A stretch of DNA of 64,000 bases, taken from positions 14,074,001 through 14,138,000 of the forward strand of contig NC_060116.1 in assembly GCF_021155765.1 (NCBI RefSeq), given 5' to 3'. The position numbers were made by a program, and so were the translations under genes. This DNA is from Diprion similis. Taxonomy: Eukaryota; Arthropoda; Insecta; Hymenoptera; Diprionidae. Shown here in pieces: positions 26,143 through 38,058 of the stretch. The notes under the pieces were generated by a model that made no database searches, was not told the DNA's origin, and was given only the letters and a program-made list of their open reading frames with translations. How positions within the stretch are numbered: position 1 is the stretch's first letter; each line of letters starts with the position of its first letter.

Positions 26143-29100
26143 TTAATAACTGAGTAAGGTGGTCGTCAGAATGTGGATTCCTTCTCTTAATTGATCCTCA
26201 GTTATCGTCAGAGGAGGTGATATTCGAATTATTTGTCCATGCGCTGGCCTGCTCAACAATCCAGCATCTCTGAGCCTCAAGCAGATGTCCCATCCGTCGG
26301 CGATCTCTGTAAATTTATTAATTAATTAGATATAATTATACAAGATTGAAAAATGTTAGACGATTCTAACTATACACAAACCGCGGAAAGCTGAGGGAAA
26401 CAATTAATCACGCGTGGTAAAAATGATAAAATTACTATAATTACGTGATTAAAATTTCGCCCGCACGCGGTGATATTATGTATTCCTAATAGTTAATCTT
26501 AATCTTCTTCCCGCGGATAAGATTGATCGACTCGGTTATTTGCGCGTACAACACACGTTAATTCTAATTCTGGTCGCGTTGGTATAGGAGGGAGGGTTCG
26601 AACCCAGTCTAACACTTGGTTCTTCCGAAAGATTTAATTTCCATCAGAGAATGAATCACGATAGATTGCATTGGCTCGAGTGCGAACATCTGCCGATTAG
26701 TCAGAGGTCCACCAATTTCGAGGGTGTGCAGGGATTTCCGCAGGATCACCGGCTGGGCTGCGTGATATCGGAGAAGAAGACGCGAAAATGCATTGCCAAC
26801 TTGAAACTGTCCTGCTCGACGAAGCGTGTATAAGCGGAAAAATTACAGGCCTCTATGGGTATAATAATAACGCACTACGCTTGTGGATGTGTATTTTCCG
26901 CGCCGCTGGAGAAAGAAGAAGCGCGTAAAAGTTTTTTTTTTTTTTTAAGGGGTGGAGGATGGTTTATTAAGTATGACGCACCCTTGTTGACCAAAACCCC
27001 AGCGAGCAGCCCTCGGCCTCGAATTTCCGTGGCGATGTCTTTGGGCAATTTTTCCAGCTCCACCCTCAAGATTTTCCCCAAATTCTTGGCGTTCTCCGCG
27101 AGCTTTTCCTCCTCTAGAATTTTCACAGCCTCCAGGGCAACGGCAGCGCCGATTGGACTTCCGGCAAAAGTACTTCCGTGCGATCCGGTCTCGAGTCCAA
27201 AGACGATCTGGAAATGGTTGAATACATCAAGGAAAAGAATTATTATCCTATCCCACAGATACGTTGATCCCCATTTTCCTAGTGTTCGTGTATAATGTTA
27301 ACAACATCCCTTCACGCGCATATAAATAAAGAAATCTTGTGCCAACTTTCTTTCGCCTTAACACGGATATAAATTCATATTCAAGAAAGTATATAAACGT
27401 AACAGTCAAACACGTATATACAGGCATGTCAGAACAAACGCATGTTTATGTTTCACCTCCTTTTACAATAACTGCCTGTAAACTGCGGTAAGGAGAAAAG
27501 AATTTAAATCACCAAATGCGACCCCAAATTGCGAATATTAGTCCCGTTCGAAAAAAGAAAAAAAAAACAGAAATATTCTTCAAATAATGACGTTTGCCGA
27601 TATTAATAGGACAAAATCGAGCACCTCCTCATCGGCCAGAACACCGGATACCGGATACATTCCACCGGACAGGGCTTTTCCCAGAATTAGAATATCCGGG
27701 CGTTGTTTCTCGTGATCGACTGCCAGTCTGTCGCCGGTCCTTCCAAGTCCTGTTTGAACCTCGTCAGCAATCCACAGAATATTGTATTTTGTGCAGAGTT
27801 CTCTGACACCGCGTAAATATCCGTCCTGCGGGATAATACAGATAACATATCTTTAAGATGTAACTTATTTATCTTTCAGCAAGATAGCGTGCAGTAAACA
27901 ATATATTTCAACAGGGATTACTTTTTCACAAACAACGCAATCTGCAAGCTCTAAAGTATAATAAATTCGTTTTTTATTTTTTTTATTTTCATAAAAATTT
28001 TCATTCCTTGACACGGCAACGACTTTATACTGAATTTTATCAGAGCCTTGTGGACGGTGAAGAAGAGGGGATATAAAATTTCGTCGGAGTACCTTGTGGG
28101 GAATTGTTTTGTATATATAGGTATAACACGTGGGAATAAATGTTTCAATGGCATTAAAAGTTGGGACTCGCGATGCAGAACGTCGTTGATAATAAGTTTG
28201 GATTGACAGCTATGAGACACCTCTATATACACACACCAGACCATAAATATAATCCCTATGGACAGGGGAGCGTAGCCGTCAAACCAATTTACAAATCGTT
28301 TGAAACACTCCCCCTTTATAATACCGGCGACCGCACGATACATTGTTCCAAAAATCTTCAGCTACACGTTACTTTCCCCAATGATGACGAACACAAATTC
28401 AACATCCTTACGCTATTTATTAGAATAATAAATCTGAGGAAATTTGGAATGGCAATTCCACTAGCAATGTGAAGTTTGCTGAATATTGTCAAAAAATTTA
28501 GCAAGCAAGATTAGCTCAGAGTAATCGGATCAAAACCACGAGATTTGAATAATTTTGAACGTTCTAATTAAAAATCCTGTTCTCAAATTGTTAATATTTT
28601 AGCTTATTATATATTTTTTTTTTTTGAATTTTTAAACGACTTTCTCACTCTTTCAAACTTTTGATTCGATATTTTTTCACCGATAAACACGAAATATTTA
28701 AATGGAAGGACAAAAGCGAGACGCAGCTCACCGTCGGAACGACGACACCAGCTTCACCTTGGATCGGCTCCATCATAAACGCACAGATATTCGGATCCGC
28801 TTCGAATTTCGACTCGAGAGCTTTCAAGTCATTGTAAGGCACAGTATCGAACAGCGGCATGTAGGGACCAAAGTCCGTGAAACAGTTCGGATCGGTAGAC
28901 GACGAAACTGCGGCTAATGATCTGCCCCAAAAGTTACCTTTTGCGAACAGTATCGACGCCCTGTTGCTGGGTACCTTCTTCGTTCTGTAAGCCCATCGTC
29001 TCGCCATCTTCAACGCCGTGTCTCCGGCCTCGACTCCTGCATTGATAAAACAATTTTTTTTCAGCAACTTGCAAGCTGCACATTTATTTTAAATTCAAAA

Positions 29101-29960
29101 TATCATTCTCGAGCGTTTCACTGACAAGGAAGGTATCCCAGGTAGATCTCTCCGATTTAATTTCGTTTGTAATATGTTATAGTAGACTAAAAACTAAGCG
29201 AAAAGTACTTTTTTTATCTGCCAATAAACACTTTAAGGGAGTGAAACCGGTCCTCCAAAATAAGGCATGTCAAGGGATGATTTGGCAGTTTTTTTTTAAA
29301 TGAGGCAAATACATTTCTCATTTCTCGTTATGACGAAACTTTTCCAGTTGGAACGGTTAAAAAATATCATGTTTTTTTGGATGAAACTGCCAAATCGTCC
29401 CTTGACATGCCTTACTTTGGAGGGTGGTTTCACCCCCTTAAAGTGTTTAATGGCTGTTAAAAAAAATACGTGTCGCTTAGATTTTAGTCTACTATAACAT
29501 ATTACAAAAGAAATTAAATCGTAGAGATCGACCCGGGATACCTTCCTTGTGAGAGTTCTTCCGAATATCCGTTCGATTCTTTACCTGTATTCATTGGGAC
29601 GAAACGGTCCCAGCCAAAAAGATTGGTCAAATACTCGGACAGGGCACCCAAGGGTTCAGTGTAGTACGCCCTGGAGGTGTGAGTGAGTTTCTCGGCCTGA
29701 TCCTGCATCGTTTTTACGAGTCGAGGGTGGCAGTGTCCTTGATTGACGGCCGCAAAACCGGCCAAGAAGTCGAGGTACTTTTTACCCTCGACATCCCAGA
29801 GGAAGGCGCCTTGTCCTCGTGTCAGAACGACCGGAAGTGGCTTAAAGTGTCGACCCCCGAACCGATCGTCCCGATCGATGATCTCCTGGGCAGTCAATAA
29901 ACGCTTGACTTCCGGCTTCTGAACGATGGAAGCTACTCTCTGCCTTATCGGAGTTTGCAT
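26143..29960 (-). CDS. ornithine aminotransferase-like paralogue with altered pocket
   Basis: PLP-dependent class III aminotransferase, 423 aa, from five exons: 29585-29960, 28732-29036, 27625-27825, 26982-27207 and 26143-26306. All introns are GT-AG and the frame closes. The overall match to ornithine delta-aminotransferase (mitochondrial, ornithine plus 2-oxoglutarate to glutamate semialdehyde plus glutamate) is strong. The PLP lysine is K277 in [10 protein letters not shown], and E220, R164 and R397 match human E235, R180 and R413. The two substrate-contacting tyrosines of human OAT (Y55, Y85) are Phe here (F39, F69), and the conserved [10 protein letters not shown] segment reads [10 protein letters not shown]. 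The N-terminus is basic but shorter than in the neighbouring copy. A splice acceptor lies 6 nt before the ATG, so a 5' UTR intron is likely. Intron 1 carries a fold-back element. Possibly a changed amino-acid preference. Confidence 0.9.
29124..29550. mobile_element. fold-back (inverted-repeat) element in intron 1 of the OAT paralogue
   Basis: Two arms of about 168 bp (29124-29291 and 29384-29550) are near-perfect reverse complements with scattered mismatches, around a loop of about 90 bp. The ends read ACAAGGAAGGTATCCC and its complement. No clear target-site duplication is visible and there is no transposase frame. The whole unit lies inside the 548-bp first coding intron. The arrangement fits a MITE or fold-back transposon; an in-place inverted duplication is the alternative. 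Confidence 0.75.
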
Positions 29961-29967
29961 TCTTTTT

Positions 29968-31170
29968 CTAGCAGAAGAGGAATGAAAAAATGATCAATCT
30001 TCCCGTGGGTGCAATTTCTCCTTTATATACAGGTATTCAACTTCGGGTGGATAAAGTTCCGGCAGAAACTTTCTTCGACACTGTGTTACTTAAGGGGAGG
30101 AAAATCACATCCAGAAAAGAGGGACGAGAATAACTTCTAAACAGCTCCGAGTAACGCGAGTTTCTGTTAATCTTTGATGAAGCTGGAGGCTGGACGCGTT
30201 AATTTATACCACCGATGTGATAGCCGGCCTATCTTTAGGATTATACGACTGCACCAACATCGCACAATATTTGCAAACGATAAGAGAGTTGCAACGTTGT
30301 GCCAACTATCTTGTTGTATTCATTTCGAGTGACGTATCTTAGATATATGTATGTACTGTGTATAAAAACAGAATTTTTTATATCTCGAATTGGGAAAACT
30401 GCAGATAATTCTATATTTATGTATTGCCCTCTAGACGATTAACGTTGTTGTCACTTGACAGGCGCCACAATTGTTGATAGCACTCGTTCTCAGTTCAGTA
30501 AATGATAGGCAGCTTGAAAACACTGGGGATAAAATGTTATGGTTGTGAGTAAACATGCGTGTGTACTGTGTAGTTACTTTGAAGTGAATTTTTACTCTCT
30601 TGTAAATGAGACTAAAGTCGACGGATAATTTGATCAGTCAAGTATTGTTTTTTCACCATCGTATTACCGATCATCATTTATGTTTCTCAATGTGATAATA
30701 ATGCACCAACTGTGAAATTTACTTTTTAAAAAATATGTATATCACAAAAAGTAAAATAATGAACCAAATCTATGGAACGTTTGCACAGTTTGTACACATG
30801 AACTTTATATAAATTTGACAATAAAATCTCGGAATCATTCTCGAGACTTTCATGCGTGATATAATATACTTTAAATACAACTATTATACAATTTGAAAAT
30901 GTACAATTTTCAATTTTTTCGAGCAAGTCTTTCAGGATTCATATTTATATCGATAATATCTTATAAGTGGAGGTGAGATATCACACGAAATATTGAGCCG
31001 TCAATGCCGACCGCAGTACAAAAATTATTATGAAAATGTAGTATTTCATTAATATAAAACCAACATACATACATATACATAATGTACCTACATTTGCATG
31101 AATTGAATAAGTTAAATATTATAATTCAGTCGTTCAGGCGAGTATATATTGTATAATAGTCGAAGTTGTA
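29968..31170. other. spacer between the two OAT genes
   Basis: About 1.2 kb of AT-rich sequence without a supportable frame. It should hold the 5' UTR or promoter of the downstream OAT paralogue and the 3' UTR of the upstream one. I could not pick a convincing upstream noncoding exon. Confidence 0.4.
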
Positions 31171-33316
31171 TTATTTCTGATATTGTTTGATCACTTTGGA
31201 TATAATACCGATCGACTCCTCGAGTTGTTCTTCGTTTATAACCAGTGGCGGAGCCAGCCTGATTATTTGACGATGTGTGGGTTTGGCGAGAAGGCCTTCA
31301 TCCCGGAATTTCAAGCAAATCTCCATCGCGTCGTATCCTGCAGGATAAAAAATAATTACATCAAATGCGTAATCGTATTATTCGAGTATGAGAATTTTTT
31401 AAGTAATCGCATCCACCGTTTCGTGGCTGACATTAAATTACCATCTGCGACAACGATCGCGTTGAGTAGCCCCTTCCCGCGGACCAGCTTGACGATTTCT
31501 TTCGGCAGCTGGCCCAGCTTCTTTCTCAGTATTTCGCCGAGCCTCTGCGCGTTTTCGGCTAGTTTTTCATCCTCCAGGACACGAAGCGCAGCCATGGCGA
31601 TCCTACAACCCAAAGGATTACCGCCGTAGGTCGATCCGTGCTCGCCGGGCTTAATAGTGAGCATTACTTGGTCGTCGGCGAGAACTCCGGACACCGGGTA
31701 AAATCCCCCGGACAAGGCTTTGCCCAAGATAACGATGTCCGGTCGCACTCCCTCGTGATCGACCGCCAATCGTTTGCCGGTCCTCGCCAGTCCGGTCTGA
31801 ACCTCGTCGGCGATCCAGAGCACGTTGTGTTTCGTGCAAAGTTCCCTGACACTCTTCAGGTAGCCTTCCTGCGAATAAACAAGAGCACGGTGATAGACCG
31901 CGGTCGCCTTATTGTTAATCCACGCTGCAAATTGGCAGTGATCAACGCAGACCGTTGAAGGATCTTCACCTGGGGAACGACGACACCAGCCTCCCCCTGG
32001 ATCGGCTCCACCATGAAAGCGCACACGTTGGGATCGGCTAGGGCCTCGTCCAGAGCCTTCAGGTCGTCGTAGGGGATGACCTGGAACCCAGGCATGTAGG
32101 GGCCGAATCCTTTGTAGCTTGTAGGGTCCGTGCTTGACGAGATCGCGCTCATGGTCCTGCCCCAAAAGTTCCCCTCGGCGAATACGATCTTCGCTGAATT
32201 CTCGGGAATTCCTTTGCTGGAGTAACCCCATTTCCGGGCCAACTTGCAGGCTGTCTCTCCACCCTCCACTCCCGTGTTCATTGGCAACCATTTGTCGTAG
32301 CTGGCAAGCAGGAGAAAAACGTGTTTATCAACCCTGTTCCTTAGTTATTACGGTCAAACTAGTAGCGCCAGCAAAGCACTGATCGAATTCTCCGATTGAT
32401 AATTGGATTCTCGAGATACCCGGGCAGATAATCAGCTCGTGTTCATAACCCGTACAATATTGCATGATAAAGAGAGATGTAGTAATAACACGTTTCGTCG
32501 TCAAGTAAGATAAGACTGACGTATAATAATCCAAACAGATATAGTTTAGAGCAGGAATCTGCAACTGATATACAATATACATATACACATACACATGTAC
32601 ATGTACATGTGATGAAAAAATTAATATAGGTAGTTACTATTTTCGCAATATTTGAAAATATTGCAATTGCTGTACAACTTGCCGATCTCACGTCACTAAG
32701 ACGAACTCCTACTAACGATAAAACATCGAGTGGGGTGATTCGATTCACCGAATATACCCACACATACCGGGACTATCCGCACATACGAATATCTAAATTA
32801 TTACCGCGAGTGCCTATCACAGTCGGGCACGTGCTATGACCATATTGAAAATTCATTATACACGCGCCGGCAAGCTGCTTATCAAACGCTTCATATTATC
32901 CGATTATCGATGTAGAAAAACGGGAAACTCTTGCGGAATCATTACCCGAACAGGCTCGTGATGTATTCCTCAAATTCACCCAACGCGTCTGAGTAAAATG
33001 CGCGAGATGTGAGGGTCAGAGTTTTCGCCTGGTCGACCATCGCCTTGTAGATCTTGGGGTGACAGTGTCCCTGATTGACGGCTGAATAGGCGCTCAGAAA
33101 ATCGTAATATCGTTTCCCTTCGACGTCCCACATGCAGACCCCTTCCGCCTTCGTAAGGGCGACGGGCAACGGGGCGTAGTTGTGGGCCCCGTGCTTGGAT
33201 TCTCGAGTGAAAACCTCCTGCGAACTAAGGCCCCTCGAATACTGCTGGAGACAATTTTTTCTCCCATTTTGCTGACTACCGAAGGTCCGCAGGGCGAATC
33301 TGGCCAGGGGTCTCAT
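31171..33316 (-). CDS. Oat: ornithine aminotransferase, mitochondrial
   Basis: Canonical ornithine delta-aminotransferase, 431 aa, from four exons: 32946-33316, 31970-32300, 31442-31868 and 31171-31337, all GT-AG and in frame. It converts ornithine and 2-oxoglutarate to glutamate-5-semialdehyde and glutamate in the mitochondrial matrix, linking arginine and proline metabolism. The first 30 residues are rich in R, S and Q with few acidic residues, fitting a targeting presequence. Diagnostic residues match the human enzyme: Y47 (human Y55), Y77 (Y85), R172 (R180), K284 (PLP lysine K292), R403 (R413), and the intact [12 protein letters not shown] segment. It is tandem to the diverged paralogue at 26.1-30.0 kb. 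Two coding introns share position and phase with it (after GVVVP and before the last exon); the first intron lies elsewhere and one intron is absent here. Confidence 0.96.
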
Positions 33317-33789
33317 ACTTTTTCTGTATTTATAAAAAAGAAAGATATCGGCAGTTAGAAATTATATTATACGGGAAACATAATAACGGATTCGAATTGC
33401 TAAATATTCATTTACGAGCCAACAGCGTCTTGCATTCGTGCTATAATAATAATTAGCAGCAACTTGAAGTCTGCAGTTAACACTTGAGTAAATTTATATT
33501 GCAAATATAACAATACAATTTATATTTATAAGTATAGGTATGCTGTGATACTGACTTGTGTGATATAAAAGAAAAACACAACGGACATAATATCCGGGCA
33601 GGTTTAATTAAAACTTGACGAGCTCTTGAAATATTCCGTCGTTTAAAAATTAAAATTATCACTGTATGAAAAACACGGTGATTAATTACGGTGCAACGGA
33701 TATTAGCACGGCGTGGATTGTAATTTATTCAATTTATCCATGTTTCGAGTGATTGAATGTTACATCGTTAATATAGATTAGATACTCAC

Positions 33790-33980
33790 CGTCGGTATAA
33801 AGTCTTGCAGGGATGGAGTGTAGAGACGTTTTGACGAACCAAACTGCATGCGAACACAACCAAACGTTATACTCCACCTGCCGAAATGAAACTGAGAGTC
33901 GTGCGGTGGCGAACGCACGTTATATGGTCCAAGAACCTCCGGGGTCTCGCTATAATAATGATGGAAGTGGAAAAGCACGG
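33790..33980 (-). other. candidate 5' UTR exon of Oat (right end approximate)
   Basis: On the minus strand a good donor (ACG|GTGAGT) lies at 33790/33789, and an acceptor (AATACAG|AA) lies 7 nt before the Oat start codon at 33324/33323. Together they imply a noncoding first exon and a 466-bp intron. The upstream limit of the exon is a guess. No cDNA evidence. Confidence 0.4.
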
Positions 33981-33984
33981 CAGC

Positions 33985-36575
33985 TGCCTAGATATGATCG
34001 AATACTACTGTTCTCCGCATCCCCTGTATATTAGGATATTTTTTGTAAAATAAGCCCGCCAAGGTTGAATTTTTATTATACCAATGCTGAAATCTTGCCT
34101 CGTAGCTCATTGCGGCAGCACGTCGCGATTGCAATTCAAAGTTTAACTCATTTCCCTTCCCAATTCGTATGAACTGCACGATTATTTTGTATATATATAT
34201 ATTCGACGGTATTACTGGTCGTGTAGAAAGTTTAGGCGCAGGGGAAATTGCAGATTCTGGATACAGAGAGAACGGGAGCGAAAACAGAGGAAAGATAGAC
34301 AAAGAACGGCGAGAAATTGCTATTAATAAATTATATTATACAGTGTATATTGTACACTGATTATACGGAGAGTGACAATTCAATATAAGTACACATAAAT
34401 ATTATTCTCTGCAATACAATCCCAGTGACGGAGAAAAACCGGACTGGGAAATTAAAGCAGAGAGAATTATTACGTAGCGCGTAATCGTTATCAACGATCA
34501 TTTACCGATAGCGTAACCCCTCGGATATACTATTTCGATATCACGATATGATGAAAACGTTGCGTGGCGCGGGTCAGTGACGCTTTATGGTTAACGGAAA
34601 ATTCCATTTATTGCCGCCCGACCATCATTTGCGAACTTTAACCTACGGGAGTAACTTATATAAATCTAATTGTAGCTCTGTCGACTAATTTCTGTAGTCG
34701 AAGTATATATAAATGACCTTTAAGATCGACAGAATTTTAAACTTTGTATAAAACACACAATTATGTCGACTCTGCCGCAGTGTAATGTGCAGTCCGTTGT
34801 GCGCTGCTGTTTATTCATGCACTAATTATATCTGGCCTATTACCATCAATATTGGCTCTGTCTGTACTTTGATTCACACCTATGTACACAGCGTGTGAAA
34901 TGAAAATGCGATAAAAGCTGGTCTCTTCGTCGAAAACAACTAATACGTGATTGTAAATAAAGAGAGAAATTTCATCTCTTTGAAATGATCAGCTGTGAAT
35001 TATCATTCGCGATTATCATAATCGTATGAATTTGCGTATACTATGTAGAATTTCTTGAAGCGCTTCTGCATGATGCATGCGATAAACTGTTACAGTCAAC
35101 TTACACTGAAATCAATTCAATTTTTTTTTTCATGTCACGAACAGTTTCGAAGCAATATAATAACGAAGTGACGAAGAAGGCGAGATTATGGTGCTATAAA
35201 TAACCGCGTAAATATGTGTGTAACTAATCATTCCAATGGAGCGAACAAATTGATCGTAAGTGGAGTTTAAATTCTTGCACAACACGTGTCATCCAAATTC
35301 CACACATGAGAATCAATAGATCGCGTCAATGCAGTAAGTTTTAGTCGTCCCGGAAATCTCGAGTCATATTGACTAATCGATAACGTTTTTCACTTTATCA
35401 GTACATGTATAGGTATGAGTTCTTAACAAAAGAATTCGGTAGCGGTTCCCTGATATATTTTAATTATACCTATATACCTTTATTGCAGGTATCTATGTAA
35501 TAGACAAAGTAATACCGATGGATATACATCGTGGAGATATTACACATAATAGCGATTCTCAGCTGACGTGAGAATGTGAGAGAATTATCGTATGAAAATT
35601 ACCGATATAATGTTACGTGCTCAAAACGTGATGTATATAACTAAAGTTAGCGACCAATAGCACTATAATGTTGATTTCAAAAGGCCAGCGAGGCTGAACG
35701 ATTAAGAATTCGTTGAATTCCATCAGAATATGTATAATTCTTCGATAAAATCGTATTAAGCGCAGAGTGATACTTGATTCGAAAGGAGTTCGCGACATTC
35801 GGCTACTAACCGTGACCGGTTCAGCTTCGCAACTTGATTTTAAACCCGTCCGTATAAAAATCTGCGAAGCAACTGCATGTTATGTGAAAAGAGAAAAAAG
35901 ATGCAAAAGATTCGATCGGGATTCCGAAATAGGAATTATTCCACGTATGCCCGCGGTACTTATAATTTCTCATCAGTTATTGAAATAGACGTTATAATAT
36001 TATAATAATAATACAATTTTGAATACCTGCAGCAGGATGGGGAGACTTGGAGAGGAATGAAAGGGCGAATTTTCATGTCGACATGAACATGATCGGCTCG
36101 AATGTTGCAGCTGCTACGAATTTCACGGGGGCTTGTATCGATCGGGCATCGGGAAATGTATCGCTGTATTCATGTGTTACGCTCCACACGCTCGTTGTCG
36201 AAACTCGGCGAAAATTATTTACAGATATTTAGATATTTCGGGTGTTCCGAATGAAGATAAAAGTTCGCATCAACTGTTGCTAATAAAATTATTCTTGACC
36301 TATCCCTTGACCTACGCTGCCTTGAAGTTACAACGGTTAGAAATTTCTGGTGTCAATGTCAGACGCATTTCTTTTGTTTTTCTCGATTCTCTTCCTTCCA
36401 ACCGTATCGCGCATGCGTCAACGTTCGCGCCAAATTATAGTCACTTGTGGACGCTGTGATCAAACCTGTTGTATATTTGGAGTTAGGCTTTTAATTTAGA
36501 CACTTGCAAAGATTATATTACTGTTGGTTTTATCATTTTCTTGTACTGTTCGGAATTGAATACTGCAAGCGAAAA
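33985..36575. other. spacer between Oat and CDCA7
   Basis: About 2.6 kb, AT-rich, between two divergent genes. Short frames only, none recognisable. It presumably holds both promoters. Confidence 0.4.
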
Positions 36576-37740
36576 ATGGAAGAAGACGATTACGATGCTA
36601 TTCGTCAGAAAAATATCGCCGAAAGAGACGCATTCGTAAGTAAAACGTTTCTAACCTCTAATGCTTAGGTCGATAAGACGCCGGTTATGTATCGAATGAC
36701 GAAAATCAACTTGTTTTTTCGCAGTTTGCAGAGTTCTTCCAGGACTTGAAAAAAGATACGGCTGATTTAAAGCCGCTGGACATATCGCGGCGGAGAAGTT
36801 TGGAAGATTCTGACGACGGGGTGGAGATCGATGAGCCGCCAAAGAAAAGACGTAAACCGAATGCAAAGAGGACTGAGCGTTGGGGCAAAGGGAAAGTACA
36901 ACTTGAATTTCGTAGGAAGTACAACACACGTAACAGTGCTAAGAAGAATGTCTCTGGCTCCAATTCGGACGATACAGACGAGGTGGAAGATAGTGATAAA
37001 AAGAGAAAAGGTCCGAGACTCAAGGTCCTCTTTCCTTGGGCTATACCTTTTGAACGAGAGATCAGTTTAATGAGACTAGATTTATATGGCGACGAAGATG
37101 AGGAGAATGACGACGAATCTTTAGCCTCGACTTCGGAAGATGAGGAAGAGGATGTACGGAAGAAACGAGTATTCCATAAAGTACTCAAGTCTGAGTACGA
37201 TCCGGACAGCATACCTTCTCCCGATGAAATTACTGAGGAACAGTTGTTGAATATTGCCGATAGAAGTTCGGGGAAAACTTACTGCAAAGTAAACGGGACC
37301 AGCTGCCATCAGTGCAGGCAAAAAACTTTGGACACCAAAACCGTGTGCAGATCTGGAGAATGCATAGGAGTGAGGGGTCAATTTTGCGGGCCTTGCTTGC
37401 GGGGTAGATATGGGGAAGATGCGGCTGTTGCATTGAAGGATCCTGTAAGATTCCAAACATTGTATTCAATACCCACTAGACAATCTCTACTCATTGAAAC
37501 CTTCTTAAAGCTGCCACAAAGCAAAGCACTTATCTTCCGCAAAGGTATTCTAAATTTCTTTTCTCTTTTCGTTTATTTTAGAATTGGGTTTGTCCACCTT
37601 GTCGAGGTCTGTGCAATTGCAGCATTTGTAGAACGCGAAATGGTCAAAGACCAACTGGAATTCTGGCTCCTGTTGTACAGGAAGAAGGATTTTCCTCAGT
37701 TATGGATTACTTGGAGTCTGCCAAAACTGAAGAGTTCTAG
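36576..37740 (+). CDS. Cdca7: CDCA7-like zf-4CXXC_R1 protein
   Basis: Homologue of vertebrate CDCA7/CDCA7L, a chromatin protein that recruits the HELLS/LSH remodeller and supports maintenance DNA methylation. Three exons: 36576-36635, 36725-37444 and 37582-37740 (312 aa), GT-AG, both introns phase 0. The N-terminal two thirds are acidic and basic low complexity with a short nuclear-type KKRRK stretch. The zf-4CXXC_R1 domain occupies about residues 225-300, with cysteine pairs CHQC, CGPC and CPPC and a CNCSIC cluster. Residues mutated in human ICF3 (R274, G294, R304 in CRQK, GQFCGPC and RYGE contexts) are all present. The third exon supplies the last cysteines; reading through the second intron would lose them, so the intron call is firm. 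Confidence 0.95.
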
Positions 37741-38058
37741 TCACTTGCATGACCAGTATTCATAGGAATATGTACAATATTAAGATTATAGACAAACTCT
37801 CGACTGTGAAATGTTAACTATTATTTCAATAATTTGCCATTTGCTACTTAAATCAAAGTTACTCTACGTTATAAGATCTTTATAGAATTGTTGTATTGCA
37901 GTTTAGATAAGAATGACGAAGTTCATTGCTAAATATAAGTATTTCTAGTAATTTGCAATTTTTATTTTTTCTTCATACTTGTATAAATATAAGTTATCAA
38001 TGTTTACATCTTCAAACATCTATTCAATAGAAGGATAAAATGGCATGTAAGAAATTCA

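Noticed and set aside
26594-26606. tRNA B-box-like GGTTCGAACCC
   Set aside because: No A box, acceptor stem or cloverleaf can be drawn around it; it lies in an intron.
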